From the NCBI RefSeq assembly GCF_021432765.1, contig NZ_CP058908.1, positions 62,001 to 126,000 of the forward strand: a stretch of DNA of 64,000 bases, given 5' to 3'. How positions within the stretch are numbered: position 1 is the first letter of the stretch; every line of letters begins with the position of its first letter. The notes under the pieces are model-generated. The model had not been told where the DNA came from, searched no databases, and saw nothing but the letters and a program-made list of their open reading frames with translations. This document shows positions 1-8,936 of the stretch, in pieces. The position numbers were made by a program, and so were the translations under genes. Source of the DNA: Pseudomonas phenolilytica (GTDB lineage: Bacteria; Pseudomonadota; Gammaproteobacteria; Pseudomonadales; Pseudomonadaceae).

Positions 1-714
1 TAGTTCCCCCCGAGCACGCGCGGCCGCTTCGGCGCGCTGCTCCAGCCAGACGCCGACGACGATGCCCGCCAGCGCGGCGGCGATCAGGCCGAGCTTGTAC
101 GGCAGCTCCCAGGTCAGCAGCGCGACGATGCCGGCGCACACTGCCGAGGCCACTTGCGGGCGGGTGGTCATCATCGGCACAGCGATGCCGATGAAGGTAG
201 CGATCATCGCGAAATCCAGCCCCCAGCTCGCCACATCCGGCACCGCCTGGCCGAACAGCACGCCGACCAGGGTCGACAGCTGCCAGTTGATGAACATCGT
301 CAGCGCCGCGCCGAGGAAGAACCAGTGCTTGTGCGGCGAGGCATCGTCGCGGGCATAGCGCTGCTGCACCACGGCGAACGCCTCATCGGTCAGCAGGAAG
401 GCCAGCGGCGCGCGCCAGCGGCCCGACAGGTGGCGTACGAACGGCTGCAGTGCCGCGCTGTAGAGTGCATGGCGTAGGTTGACCACGAAGGTGGTCAGCA
501 ACACCACCGCCGCGCCCACGCCGCCGCTGATCAGGGTCACGGCGATGAACTGTGCCGAGCCGGCGAACACCAGCGCCGACATGCCGAGCGTCTGCCAGAA
601 CGACAGGCCCGCGGCGATGGACAGGGTGCCGAAGATGATGCCGAAGGGGATCGCACCGAGCACCAGCGGCAGGATATCGCGACAACCGTGGAGGAACTCT
701 TGCGAACGCGACAT
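1..714 (-). CDS. azlC: AzlC-family branched-chain amino acid exporter subunit (partial, C-terminus off window)
   Basis: The reverse-strand frame is open from an ATG at 714 to the window edge (238 codons, no stop). The translation starts [16 protein letters not shown] and continues through several hydrophobic helices. The stretch [13 protein letters not shown] near residue 50 and the following helical segments fit the AzlC family, the large membrane subunit that works with a small AzlD partner in exporting branched-chain amino acids and their analogues. AzlD would be expected just beyond the left edge. No shadow frame in this stretch gives a plausible protein. The family call is from recognition, and the substrate is inferred from the family only. 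Confidence 0.85.
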   Translation of the reverse strand, partial: MSRSQEFLHGCRDILPLVLGAIPFGIIFGTLSIAAGLSFWQTLGMSALVFAGSAQFIAVTLISGGVGAAVVLLTTFVVNLRHALYSAALQPFVRHLSGRWRAPLAFLLTDEAFAVVQQRYARDDASPHKHWFFLGAALTMFINWQLSTLVGVLFGQAVPDVASWGLDFAMIATFIGIAVPMMTTRPQVASAVCAGIVALLTWELPYKLGLIAAALAGIVVGVWLEQRAEAAARARGEL

Positions 715-890
715 CGAATCATCCTGACGATGACAAGGCACAACGACTGCAGCGACGCTGCGCCGGTCGGGCGAGCGTAACGGACAGTCGGGACAGTTGA
801 ATGACCGGAGCGACGGCCCGGCAAAGGACGAACCTTACCGCAAAGTCCGCCGCAGGGGCGACGGCCTGCACGCGCCACGCGGAAGGCAAA

Positions 891-1451
891 TCAGCCGGCT
901 GTCATTTGCGCCTTGAGCGCCGGCCATTCCTGATCGGTGATGCTGTACAGCACCGTGTCGTCGAGCCGGCCGTCGGCTAGCCGCCGATGATTGCGCAGCA
1001 GCCCTTCGCGCTGCGCGCCGAGCTTCTCGATGGCACGCTGCGAGCGCAGGTTGCGCGCGGCCGTCTTCAGTTGCAGGCGTACCAGCTGCCAGTCCTCGAA
1101 CGCGTGACGCAGCAGCAGCGCCTTGACCGAAGCATTCAGGCCGCTACCGTGCTCGGCACGGTCGAGCCAGGTCCAGCCGAGTTCGGCGGCCGGCAGGCTG
1201 GGCATGAAGTCGGCGAAGCGGGTGGTGCCGACAATGCGTTCGGCCAGCCGCACGGTGAACACCACGGCGCGCTCCTCGCGCTGCTCGGCCAGCGCGAGGC
1301 GATACCAATCCGGGCGCAACGGCCCGTTCATGTAAATCAGCTCGTCGCGATTCGCTTCGGCCAGCGACACCAGCTGTGGGATGTCGGCTTCAACCATCGG
1401 CTCCAGGCGCAAGGCTCCGCGTTGGAGCATGAGCGGACGCGGCGTGAACAT
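891..1451 (-). CDS. GNAT-family N-acetyltransferase (RimJ/RimL-like)
   Basis: A 186-residue protein of typical single-domain GNAT length. The N-terminal half has the RimJ/RimL layout (LRLEPMVEADIPQLVSLAE, then a WY-containing helix). The C-terminal part carries the acetyl-CoA-binding signature as ARNLRSQRAIEKLGAQREG, about residues 131-149, with the usual N-x-R-S-x-x-A-I-E-K-L-G pattern. Such enzymes move acetyl from acetyl-CoA to an amine, often a ribosomal protein N-terminus or a small molecule; the substrate cannot be read from sequence. The gene is divergent from the sensor kinase at 1731 across a 279-bp spacer. As I recall, a GNAT gene also borders the homologous kinase in P. aeruginosa. 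Confidence 0.85.
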   Translation of the reverse strand: MFTPRPLMLQRGALRLEPMVEADIPQLVSLAEANRDELIYMNGPLRPDWYRLALAEQREERAVVFTVRLAERIVGTTRFADFMPSLPAAELGWTWLDRAEHGSGLNASVKALLLRHAFEDWQLVRLQLKTAARNLRSQRAIEKLGAQREGLLRNHRRLADGRLDDTVLYSITDQEWPALKAQMTAG

Positions 1452-1571
1452 GCATGATCTCCCGGTAGTGGACAGGCTGGTCGATGCCAGCCAGATTCAG
1501 ACAGCGACGCGACGCCAAGTGCACCACGCAGAGCCGCCGGCGATGCTGCCGCCAGGGCCGTGCCAACCCCA

Positions 1572-1587
1572 TGCGACCTTGGTCGCA
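1572..1587. promoter_or_regulatory. Hairpin/operator-like inverted repeat between divergent genes
   Basis: TGCGACC and GGTCGCA form perfect 7-bp arms around a TT spacer. The site lies in the 279-bp gap between the GNAT gene and the hybrid kinase gene. It is compact enough to be a dimeric-regulator site, but GC-rich inverted repeats of this size also arise by chance. Confidence 0.3.
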
Positions 1588-1730
1588 CGCTGCGACACGG
1601 GCTGCACGAATGCTGCGAAACTGCGCCGATTCATCATACTGACAACCCGGCAGCCCCCGGTCTTGAGCGTTCGGCACGATTGCCGTCGCCGCCCCGCTGG
1701 CCTGTCGCTACTTCATCGTTCGGAGCTGGC

Positions 1731-4700
1731 ATGACCCTGTCTGGCGGGCTGATCGCACTGGTCGCCCTCATCTACATGACCATTCTGTTCGCCATCGCCT
1801 TCTACGGCGATCGCAAGCGCGAGTCGTCGATGTCGCCGCGTCTGCGCGCCTGGGTCTACAGCCTCTCGCTGGCGGTGTACTGCACCAGCTGGACCTTCTT
1901 TGGCGCAGTCGGCCAGGCCGCCGAGCAGCTGTGGGCGTTTCTGCCGATCTACCTGGGCCCGATCCTGCTGCTGCTGTTCGCCCCTCACGTGATCCAGAAG
2001 ATGATCGTGATCAGCAAGCAGGAGAACATCACCTCGATCGCCGATTTCATCGCCGCCCGCTACGGCAAGTCGCAGCTGCTGGCCGTCGTCGTCACGCTGT
2101 TCTGCCTGGTCGGCGTGGTGCCCTACATTGCGCTGCAGCTCAAAGGCATCGTGCTCGGCGTCAACCTGCTGATCGGCACCAACATCGATGCCACCGGCAC
2201 CGGTACCGGCGACACGGCGCTGATCGTTTCCATCGCGCTGGCGCTGTTCACCATCCTCTTCGGCACGCGCAACCTGGACGTCACCGAGCATCACCGCGGC
2301 ATGGTGCTGGCGATTGCCTTCGAATCGCTGGTCAAGCTGCTGGCGTTCCTGGCGGTCGGCGTCTTCGTCACCTTCGGCCTGTTCAACGGCTTCGGCGACC
2401 TGTTCAACCACGCCCACGACTCGGCCGAGCTGGCCGATTACTGGGCCGAGACGGTCAACTGGCCGTCGATGCTGGTGCAGACCGCCGTGGCCATGATGGC
2501 CATCGTCTGCCTGCCGCGGCAGTTTCACGTCGCGGTGGTGGAGAACATCGAGCCGCGCGACTTCCGACTGGCGCGCTGGGTGTTTCCCATCTATCTGATA
2601 CTGGCAGCGGTGTTCGTCGTGCCGATCGCCCTGGCCGGACAGGTGCTGCTGCCCGCCGGCATCTCGCCGGATTCCTTCGTCATCAGTCTGCCGCTGGCCG
2701 AGGCGCATCCCGGGCTTGCCCTGCTGGCCTTCATCGGTGGCGCCTCGGCCGCCACCGGCATGGTGATCGTCGCCAGCGTGGCCCTGTCGACGATGGTCTC
2801 CAACGACATGCTGCTGCCCTGGCTGCTGCGCCGCCAGGAAACCGAACAGCCGTTCGAGGCCTTCCGTCATTGGATGCTGTCGGTGCGTCGCATCAGCATC
2901 GTCGCCATCCTGCTGCTGGCTTACGTCAGCTATCGCCTGCTCGGCCCCAACGCCAGCCTCGCCACCATCGGCCAGATCGCCTTCGCCGCCATCACCCAGC
3001 TGGCACCGGCGATGGTCGGCGCGCTGTACTGGAAGCAGGCCAACCGTCGCGGCGTGTTCGCCGGCCTCGCCGCGGGCGCGGCGATCTGGTTCTACACGCT
3101 GATCCTGCCGCTGCTCGGCTGGCCGCTGGAGATGTTTCCGGGGCTGGTGTGGATGTACAGCGGCTCCATCGGCTTCGACATCAGCCCGCTGACGCTGGGC
3201 GTCACGCTGTCGCTGATGGGTAACGCCACCCTGTTCTTCTGGGTCTCGATCCTCACCCAGACCCGCGTCGCCGAGCACTGGCAGGCGGGGCGCTTCATCG
3301 GCCAGGAGGTCACCTCGCCGAGCAGCAACCGGCGCCTGCTCGCCGTGCAGGTCGAGGACCTGCTGACGCTCGCCTCGCGCTTCGTCGGCGCTGAACGTGC
3401 CGAAAGCAGCTTTCAGCGCTTCGCCCGGCGTCATGGCCAGGACTTCTCGCGCCGCCAGCAGGCCGACGGCCAGTGGATCGCGCACACCGAGCGGCTGCTC
3501 GCCGGCGTGCTCGGCGCCTCCTCCACCCGCGCGGTGGTCAAAGCCGCGCTGGAAGGCCGCGACATGCAGGTCGACGACGTGGTGCGCATCGTCGGCGAAG
3601 CCTCGGAAGTGCTGCAGTTCAACCGCGCGCTGCTGCAGGGCGCGATCGAGAACATCACCCAGGGCATCAGCGTGGTCGACCAGTCGCTGCGACTGGTGGC
3701 CTGGAACCACCGCTACCTCGAGCTGTTCGAGTATCCGGACGGACTGGTGTACATCGGCCGGCCCATCGCCGACATCATCCGCTACAACGCCGAACGCGGC
3801 CTGTGCGGCCCGGGCGACCCCGACACCCATGTCGCCAAGCGCCTGTACTGGATGCGTCAGGGCCGCGCGCATACCTCCGAACGGCTGTTCCCCAACGGCC
3901 GGGTGGTCGAACTGATCGGCAACCCGATGCCCGGCGGCGGTTTCGTCATGAGCTTCTCGGACATCACCGCCTACCGCGAGGCCGAGCGCGCGCTGAAGGA
4001 CGCCAACGAGGGTCTGGAACAGCGCGTCAGCGAGCGCACGCAGGAGCTGTCGCAGCTCAACCAGGCGCTGATCGAGGCCAAGAGCACCGCGGAGGCGGCC
4101 AACCAGTCGAAGACGCGCTTCCTCGCCGCCGTCAGCCACGACCTGATGCAGCCGCTCAACGCCGCGCGACTGTTCTCCGCTGCCCTCTCCCACCAGCAGA
4201 ACGCCCTGCCGGAAGAGGCTCAGGAGCTGGTGCGCCACCTCGACAGCTCGCTGCGCTCGGCCGAGGACCTGATCACCGACCTGCTGGACATCTCGCGTCT
4301 GGAAGGCGGGCGAATCATGCCGGACCGCAACGCGTTCCCACTCGCCTCGCTGTTCGACACGCTGACCACCGAATTCACGGTGCTGGCGCGCGAACAGGGC
4401 GTGGATTTCCGTGTACACGGGAGCCGGCTGCGCATCGACAGCGACATCCGCCTGCTGCGCCGGGTGTTGCAGAACTTCCTGACCAACGCCTTCCGCTACG
4501 CCAAGGGCCGCGTGGTGCTCGGCGTGCGTCGCCAGGGCAAGCACCTGCGTCTGGAGGTATGGGATCGCGGCCCGGGCATTCCGAAAGACAAACTGAAGGT
4601 GATCTTCGAGGAGTTCAAGCGTCTGGACAGCCACCAGACCCGCGCCGAGAAAGGCCTGGGCCTGGGGCTGGCGATCGCCGACGGCCTGTGCCAGGTACTG

Positions 4701-5198
4701 CACCATCCGCTGGAGGTCCGCTCCTGGCCGGGCGTGGGCAGCGTGTTCAGCGTGACCGTGCCGATCGCCCAGAACGCCAAGCCACGCCAGGTGAAAGGAC
4801 CTCGCGACGTCCAGCACACCGCGCTGACCGGCACCCAGGTGTTGTGCATCGACAACGAGGACAGCATCCTGATCGGCATGAACAGCCTGCTGACGCGCTG
4901 GGGCTGCCAGGTCTGGACCGCGCGTGACCGCGCCGAATGCGAAAGCCTGCTGGCAGAGGATGTGCGTCCGCAGCTGGTGCTGGTCGACTATCACCTCGAT
5001 CACGGCCAGACCGGCACCGAGCTGATGGCCTGGCTGCGCACCCGCCTCGGCGAGCCGATACCGGGCGTGGTGATCAGCGCCGACGCACGCCCCGAACTGG
5101 TGGCGGAAATCCACGCCAGCGGCCTGGATTTCCTCGCCAAACCGGTGAAGCCCGCTGCCCTGCGTGCGCTGATGAGCCGTCACCTCACGCTTAACTGA
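1731..5198 (+). CDS. mxtR: Hybrid sensor histidine kinase with SSS-transporter domain, STAC, PAS, HisKA/HATPase and receiver (MxtR/CrbS type)
   Basis: The ATG at 1731 follows a GGAG box (1722-1725) and gives 1155 residues. About residues 1-490 form a sodium:solute-symporter-like bundle of some 13 membrane helices. A STAC-like linker follows (VEDLLTLASRFVGAERAES), then a PAS domain (about 640-760) and a coiled coil. The dimerization helix has the phospho-acceptor in AVSHDLMQPLN (His803), followed by HATPase boxes (FLTNAFRYA; GLGLGLAIADG). The receiver has its acceptor in LVLVDYHLD (Asp1086). This domain order matches MxtR/CrbS, which acts with an ErdR/CrbR response regulator on acetyl-CoA synthetase and related carbon-use genes. 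CbrA has the same front end but lacks the receiver. The response regulator is not in the window. Confidence 0.88.
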   Translation: MTLSGGLIALVALIYMTILFAIAFYGDRKRESSMSPRLRAWVYSLSLAVYCTSWTFFGAVGQAAEQLWAFLPIYLGPILLLLFAPHVIQKMIVISKQENITSIADFIAARYGKSQLLAVVVTLFCLVGVVPYIALQLKGIVLGVNLLIGTNIDATGTGTGDTALIVSIALALFTILFGTRNLDVTEHHRGMVLAIAFESLVKLLAFLAVGVFVTFGLFNGFGDLFNHAHDSAELADYWAETVNWPSMLVQTAVAMMAIVCLPRQFHVAVVENIEPRDFRLARWVFPIYLILAAVFVVPIALAGQVLLPAGISPDSFVISLPLAEAHPGLALLAFIGGASAATGMVIVASVALSTMVSNDMLLPWLLRRQETEQPFEAFRHWMLSVRRISIVAILLLAYVSYRLLGPNASLATIGQIAFAAITQLAPAMVGALYWKQANRRGVFAGLAAGAAIWFYTLILPLLGWPLEMFPGLVWMYSGSIGFDISPLTLGVTLSLMGNATLFFWVSILTQTRVAEHWQAGRFIGQEVTSPSSNRRLLAVQVEDLLTLASRFVGAERAESSFQRFARRHGQDFSRRQQADGQWIAHTERLLAGVLGASSTRAVVKAALEGRDMQVDDVVRIVGEASEVLQFNRALLQGAIENITQGISVVDQSLRLVAWNHRYLELFEYPDGLVYIGRPIADIIRYNAERGLCGPGDPDTHVAKRLYWMRQGRAHTSERLFPNGRVVELIGNPMPGGGFVMSFSDITAYREAERALKDANEGLEQRVSERTQELSQLNQALIEAKSTAEAANQSKTRFLAAVSHDLMQPLNAARLFSAALSHQQNALPEEAQELVRHLDSSLRSAEDLITDLLDISRLEGGRIMPDRNAFPLASLFDTLTTEFTVLAREQGVDFRVHGSRLRIDSDIRLLRRVLQNFLTNAFRYAKGRVVLGVRRQGKHLRLEVWDRGPGIPKDKLKVIFEEFKRLDSHQTRAEKGLGLGLAIADGLCQVLHHPLEVRSWPGVGSVFSVTVPIAQNAKPRQVKGPRDVQHTALTGTQVLCIDNEDSILIGMNSLLTRWGCQVWTARDRAECESLLAEDVRPQLVLVDYHLDHGQTGTELMAWLRTRLGEPIPGVVISADARPELVAEIHASGLDFLAKPVKPAALRALMSRHLTLN

Positions 5199-5271
5199 GG
5201 CCGCGCGCGGGCAGCTCTCGCCGGCCGCCGCGGTTACACTGATGGCCGTTTGCTGCAACGGCCGGGTAGCC

Positions 5272-6519
5272 ATGAACTCCGAACTTCTACTCAACCTCGC
5301 CACCGCACTGGGTGTCGGCCTGCTGATCGGCACCGAACGCGACTGGAACAATCGCCAGCAGGCTGGTGGCGAACTGGTCGCCGGGCTGCGCACCTTCGGC
5401 CTCGGCGGCCTGCTCGGCGGACTAGCGGCGCTGGGCGTGACGCATTTCGGCGCGACGGTGTGGATCGCCCTGTTCGTCATGTTTGCCCTGCTGGTGATCG
5501 TCGGCTACCTGCTCGACGCGCAACGCAGCGGCGACCACGGCATGACCACCGAAGTGGCGCTGCTGGTGACCTTCCTGCTCGGCAGCCTGGCGGTAGCCGA
5601 AAGCCGCCTGCTGGCGGCCTCGTTCGCCATCGTGGTGGCTTTGCTGCTAAGCCTGAAGGCGCGCCTGCACGGCGCCCTGCAGCAACTCAACGAGGCAGAG
5701 CTGGGTGGCGCACTGAAGCTGCTGTTCATCTCCGTGGTGCTGCTGCCGGCGCTGCCCAACCAGGGCTATGGTCCCTGGCAGGCGCTCAATCCGTACACCA
5801 CCTGGCTGATGGTGGTGCTGATCACCGGCATCGGCTTCGCCGCCTACGTGGCGATCCGCCTGTTCGGCGCCCGCCACGGCCTGCTGGTCACAGCGATACT
5901 CGGCGGTATGGTGTCGTCCACGGCGATGACGCTGACCCTGGCCCGGCTGGATACCCCCAAGCTGCGCTGCGCGCTGGCGGCCGGGCTGCTGGCCACCTCG
6001 GCGCTGATGTTTCCGCGCGTGCTGCTGGAGGTCGGCGTGGTCAACGCGGCGTTGCTGCCGTCCCTGCTGGCGCCGATGCTGACGGCGGGTGGCATTTATG
6101 CCGGCGGCGCGCTGGTGTACTACCTGCGCGCTGCTCAGCAACCGGACATCAACACCGAGCCGCCACTGAAGAACCCCTTCGAGCTCGGCCCGGCACTGCG
6201 CTTCGCTGCGCTGCTGGTGGCGATCCTGGTGATGGTCGAAGGGGCTCGCCGTTGGCTGGGCGATATCGGCGTCTACCTGGTCGCCCTGCTCTCCGGGATG
6301 AGCGACGTGGATGCGATCACCCTGTCCCTCGCCAACAGCGCGCAGGCCGACCTCGATGCGCATATCGCCGTACGCGGGATCTTCCTCGCAGCGCTGAGCA
6401 ACAGCCTGGTCAAGGCCGTGCTGATCGCCCTCGTCGGCGGTCGGGCACTCGCCCTGCGCACCGTGCCGGTGATGCTGGGCGGCCTGCTCTGTGGTCTGGC
6501 GGTGCTGATGCTGGTGTGA
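5272..6519 (+). CDS. MgtC/SapB-type DUF4010 multi-pass membrane protein
   Basis: 415 residues from the ATG at 5272. The N-terminus (ATALGVGLLIGTERDWNNR) has the G-x-L-I-G-x-E-R motif of the MgtC/SapB fold. The rest is almost wholly hydrophobic, with about a dozen predicted helices, including GGMVSSTAMTLTLAR near residue 212 and LLSGMSDVDAITLSLAN near 345, both typical of DUF4010 proteins. The family has no settled function. It lies 73 bp downstream of the hybrid kinase on the same strand and could be co-transcribed. The first 10 codons of the longer reading frame have no ribosome-binding site and were excluded. Confidence 0.82.
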   Translation: MNSELLLNLATALGVGLLIGTERDWNNRQQAGGELVAGLRTFGLGGLLGGLAALGVTHFGATVWIALFVMFALLVIVGYLLDAQRSGDHGMTTEVALLVTFLLGSLAVAESRLLAASFAIVVALLLSLKARLHGALQQLNEAELGGALKLLFISVVLLPALPNQGYGPWQALNPYTTWLMVVLITGIGFAAYVAIRLFGARHGLLVTAILGGMVSSTAMTLTLARLDTPKLRCALAAGLLATSALMFPRVLLEVGVVNAALLPSLLAPMLTAGGIYAGGALVYYLRAAQQPDINTEPPLKNPFELGPALRFAALLVAILVMVEGARRWLGDIGVYLVALLSGMSDVDAITLSLANSAQADLDAHIAVRGIFLAALSNSLVKAVLIALVGGRALALRTVPVMLGGLLCGLAVLMLV

Positions 6520-6525
6520 GCGGCG

Positions 6526-7992
6526 TTATTCGCCCGTCTCGCCCAGAGCCCCGGCACGCTCCAGCCAGTCGCCAGGCAGGCGCTTGCTCGCCCGGGCGCC
6601 CAGCGCCTTCAGCTGCTCGGCACGCCCGACCAGGTTGCCACGCCCCTCGGTGAGCTTGCCGCGCGCGGCGAGATAGGCCCGGTCGAGCTGCTGCAGGCGG
6701 CTGCCGACTTCGTCCAGATCCTGCAGGAAGGCGGTGAACTTGTCGTACAGCGCCCCGGCCTTCTCGGCGATCTCGCGCGCGTTCTGATTCTGCCGCTCCT
6801 GCCGCCAGAGACTGTCGATGACCCGCAGCGTGGCCAGCAGCGTGGTCGGGCTGACGATCACCACGTGCCGTCCGAACGCTTCCTGGAACAAGTCGGGATC
6901 AGCCTGCAGCGCGGCAGCGAACGCCGCTTCGATCGGCACGAACAGCAGCACGAAATCCAGGCTCTGCAAACCCTCCAGACGCTGGTAGTCCTTGAGCGAA
7001 AGACCCTTGAGGTGATTGCGCAGCGACAGCACGTGCTGCTTGAGCGCCAGCGCCCGGCTGTTCTCGTCTTCGGCACAGGTCAGCGCCTGGTAGGCGGTCA
7101 GACTGACCTTGGCGTCGACCACCACCTGCTTGTCGCCGGGCAGTCGGATCAGCACGTCCGGCTGGAAGCGCTCCCCATCGGCGCTCTTCAGGCTGACTTG
7201 CGTATGGTATTCGCGGCCCTTCTCCAGCCCGGCGTGCTCCAGCACCCGCTCGAGCACCAGCTCGCCCCAATTGCCCTGGGTCTTCTGCCCTTGCAGCGCA
7301 CGGGTGAGGTTGGTCGCCTCGTCGCCGAGGCGCTGGTTGAGCTGTTGCAGACGCTCCAGCTCGCGTGCCAGCGAGAAGCGCTCGCGCGCCTCGCTCTGGT
7401 AGCTCTCCTCGACGCGTTTCTCGAACGCCTGGATGCGCTCCTTCAGCGGATCGAGCAACTGGCCGAGGCGCTCATGGCTGGTGTCGGCGAAGCGCTGCTC
7501 GCGCTCGTCGAAGATTTTCCCGGCCAGCTCGGCGAATTGCGCACGCAGCTCATCGCGCGCCGCCTGCAGGTCCTGCAGGCGCTGCTGATGCGCCGCCTGT
7601 TGCTCGCGCAGCTCCGCGGTAACCGCCGCATGCGCCGCGCTCAGGCGGAGCAGTTCGGCCTGCTGGGTGTCGCGCTCGACCTGCAGCTCATCGAGCCGGT
7701 CGCGGTCGTCGCCATGACGGCTCTGCAGCCACTGCGCCTCGCGCCGCAGGGCCGCAAGTTCGGCCTGCTGCGCCGCCTTGATCTCCTGCAGCTCGGCCTG
7801 TTCCAGGCGGACGCTTTCCAGCTGCGCGCTCAGCCCTTCCTGTGCCAGCGCGGCCTGGGTCAGCCGCTCGTCGAGCAGTGCCCGCGCAGCCTCGGCCGCC
7901 GACAAGCGGCGCTGCAGATAGAACGCAGCGACCACCGCGCAGACGCAAACGAACGCCAGCCCGGCCAGCAGGAAATCGGAATCGAGAGACAT
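6526..7992 (-). CDS. rmuC: DNA recombination protein RmuC
   Basis: 488 residues. The ATG at 7992 was chosen over a TTG five codons upstream because GGAG lies 8 nt before it. An N-terminal membrane anchor (DFLLAGLAFVCVCAVVAAFYL) is followed by a long Glu/Gln/Arg-rich coiled coil (about 25-210) and the conserved RmuC core: GNWGELVLERVLEHAGL, PDVLIRLPGDKQVVVDAKVSL and the FVLLFVPIEAAFAAAL region. The core resembles restriction-type nuclease folds. RmuC limits sequence inversions at short inverted repeats in E. coli. It converges with the DUF4010 gene, with only 6 bp between stop codons. Confidence 0.93.
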   Translation of the reverse strand: MSLDSDFLLAGLAFVCVCAVVAAFYLQRRLSAAEAARALLDERLTQAALAQEGLSAQLESVRLEQAELQEIKAAQQAELAALRREAQWLQSRHGDDRDRLDELQVERDTQQAELLRLSAAHAAVTAELREQQAAHQQRLQDLQAARDELRAQFAELAGKIFDEREQRFADTSHERLGQLLDPLKERIQAFEKRVEESYQSEARERFSLARELERLQQLNQRLGDEATNLTRALQGQKTQGNWGELVLERVLEHAGLEKGREYHTQVSLKSADGERFQPDVLIRLPGDKQVVVDAKVSLTAYQALTCAEDENSRALALKQHVLSLRNHLKGLSLKDYQRLEGLQSLDFVLLFVPIEAAFAAALQADPDLFQEAFGRHVVIVSPTTLLATLRVIDSLWRQERQNQNAREIAEKAGALYDKFTAFLQDLDEVGSRLQQLDRAYLAARGKLTEGRGNLVGRAEQLKALGARASKRLPGDWLERAGALGETGE

Positions 7993-8034
7993 GAAGGGCT
8001 CCGGCAAAATGCCGGGCAGTATAGCGAGCGGCCG

Positions 8035-8442
8035 TCAGGCGCGCTGCGACAGGCGCTGAAGCCAGCGGGCAGCATCCTGCGAGCCCTGCGCCGCGGCCTG
8101 CTCCAGCCAGAGCCGCGCCTTGGCCGGTTCGCGGTGCTGCGGTTGGCAGTACAGCCGCCCCAGCTCCAGCTGGGCCTGGCAGTCGCCCGCGCGAGCGGCC
8201 TGGCGCAGCAGCTCGAAACCGATACGCCGGTCGCGCTGGCTGTCGCAATCCCGGCAGAGCAACTGCCCCAGGCGGCTCTGCGCCTCGATCACGCCTTCAC
8301 GCGCCGGCTGCTTGAGCAGCCGCCCGGCGATCCGTTTGACGCCGACGGCGCGCCCCAGACGCTCGCTGTCGAGCAGCCAGACGGCCATGCGCACCGGCAG
8401 CGGCGAGCCGGCGGAAGGAACGGTGGTAGGACGCATCGTCAT
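8035..8442 (-). CDS. Small Sel1/TPR-like repeat protein
   Basis: 135 residues. Two or three Sel1-type helical repeats are visible, with the alternating A-x-x-G-x-x-x-A-Q-x-x-L-G-x-L pattern in AREGVIEAQSRLGQLLCR, ARAGDCQAQLELGRLYCQ and AAAQGSQDAARWLQRLSQR. No signal peptide or membrane segment is apparent, although the N-terminal PVRMAVWLLDSERLG is amphipathic. Such repeats mediate protein-protein contacts, and no specific role can be assigned. It lies 42 bp upstream of rmuC on the same strand, so the two may share a transcript. A second ATG at 8436 is an equally possible start. Confidence 0.7.
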   Translation of the reverse strand: MTMRPTTVPSAGSPLPVRMAVWLLDSERLGRAVGVKRIAGRLLKQPAREGVIEAQSRLGQLLCRDCDSQRDRRIGFELLRQAARAGDCQAQLELGRLYCQPQHREPAKARLWLEQAAAQGSQDAARWLQRLSQRA

Positions 8443-8936
8443 GGATCGAAGGCGCGGCAGAGGATGAGGGCGCGCACTCTACACCTTTTTGCCAAGAGTT
8501 GAAGTCTTGCCAAAAGCGGCAAAACACGATCTAGATCACATTCTGTTTTTCATCCACAGAACCTGTGGATAACTCGGTGGACAATCGGCGAACAAATCTC
8601 CGCAAGCCCGGTGTTTCGGGGCCTGCGGTTAAACTGGCGGTTTTTTCACCACAAAAAATTATCCTTTAAATTCAATTAGTTACGCTAGATCCCAGCTAGC
8701 ACGCGGGTTTGCGACAGTTTGTCATAAGCGCTTGACAAAGCTGCCCGGCGAATGTGCACAAGTCTGCGGCAAAGGGCTGCGAGAGCCTTGGCCCGAGGGT
8801 TTGCGCGGCTCCGGCAGATCGCCCTGCGGGAACTTTTCCGCGCCCTCCCGGTCCTCGGCGCACAACGCCGCCGGCACGATTGCATACATCTTTTGCGGCT
8901 ATGCTGTGCCGTCGGAACGAGCACGGATCGGGAGCA
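8443..8936. other. 494-bp gene-free region with DnaA-box-like sites and AT-rich segment
   Basis: No plausible coding frame is present. From the left it holds a GATCTAGATC palindrome (8529-8538), a pair of oppositely oriented DnaA-box-like nonamers (8550-8558 and 8564-8572), a weaker copy near 8577, and an A/T-rich stretch at about 8641-8685. A TTGACA hexamer (8732-8737) may be the -35 element of the downstream ydbH promoter. The overall look is regulatory or replication-related rather than coding. Confidence 0.5.
8550..8572. promoter_or_regulatory. Two inverted DnaA-box-like nonamers
   Basis: TCATCCACA at 8550-8558 differs from the TTATCCACA consensus at one position. TGTGGATAA at 8564-8572 is an exact consensus box on the opposite strand. 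Five bases separate them, so the pair forms an inverted repeat. DnaA binding is an inference from the motif alone. Confidence 0.5.

Noticed and set aside
1713..5480. 1255-codon open frame on the reverse strand
   Set aside because: It is antisense to the well-supported hybrid kinase, has His/Gln/Asp-rich shadow composition and no recognisable domain. Such frames are common opposite GC-rich genes.
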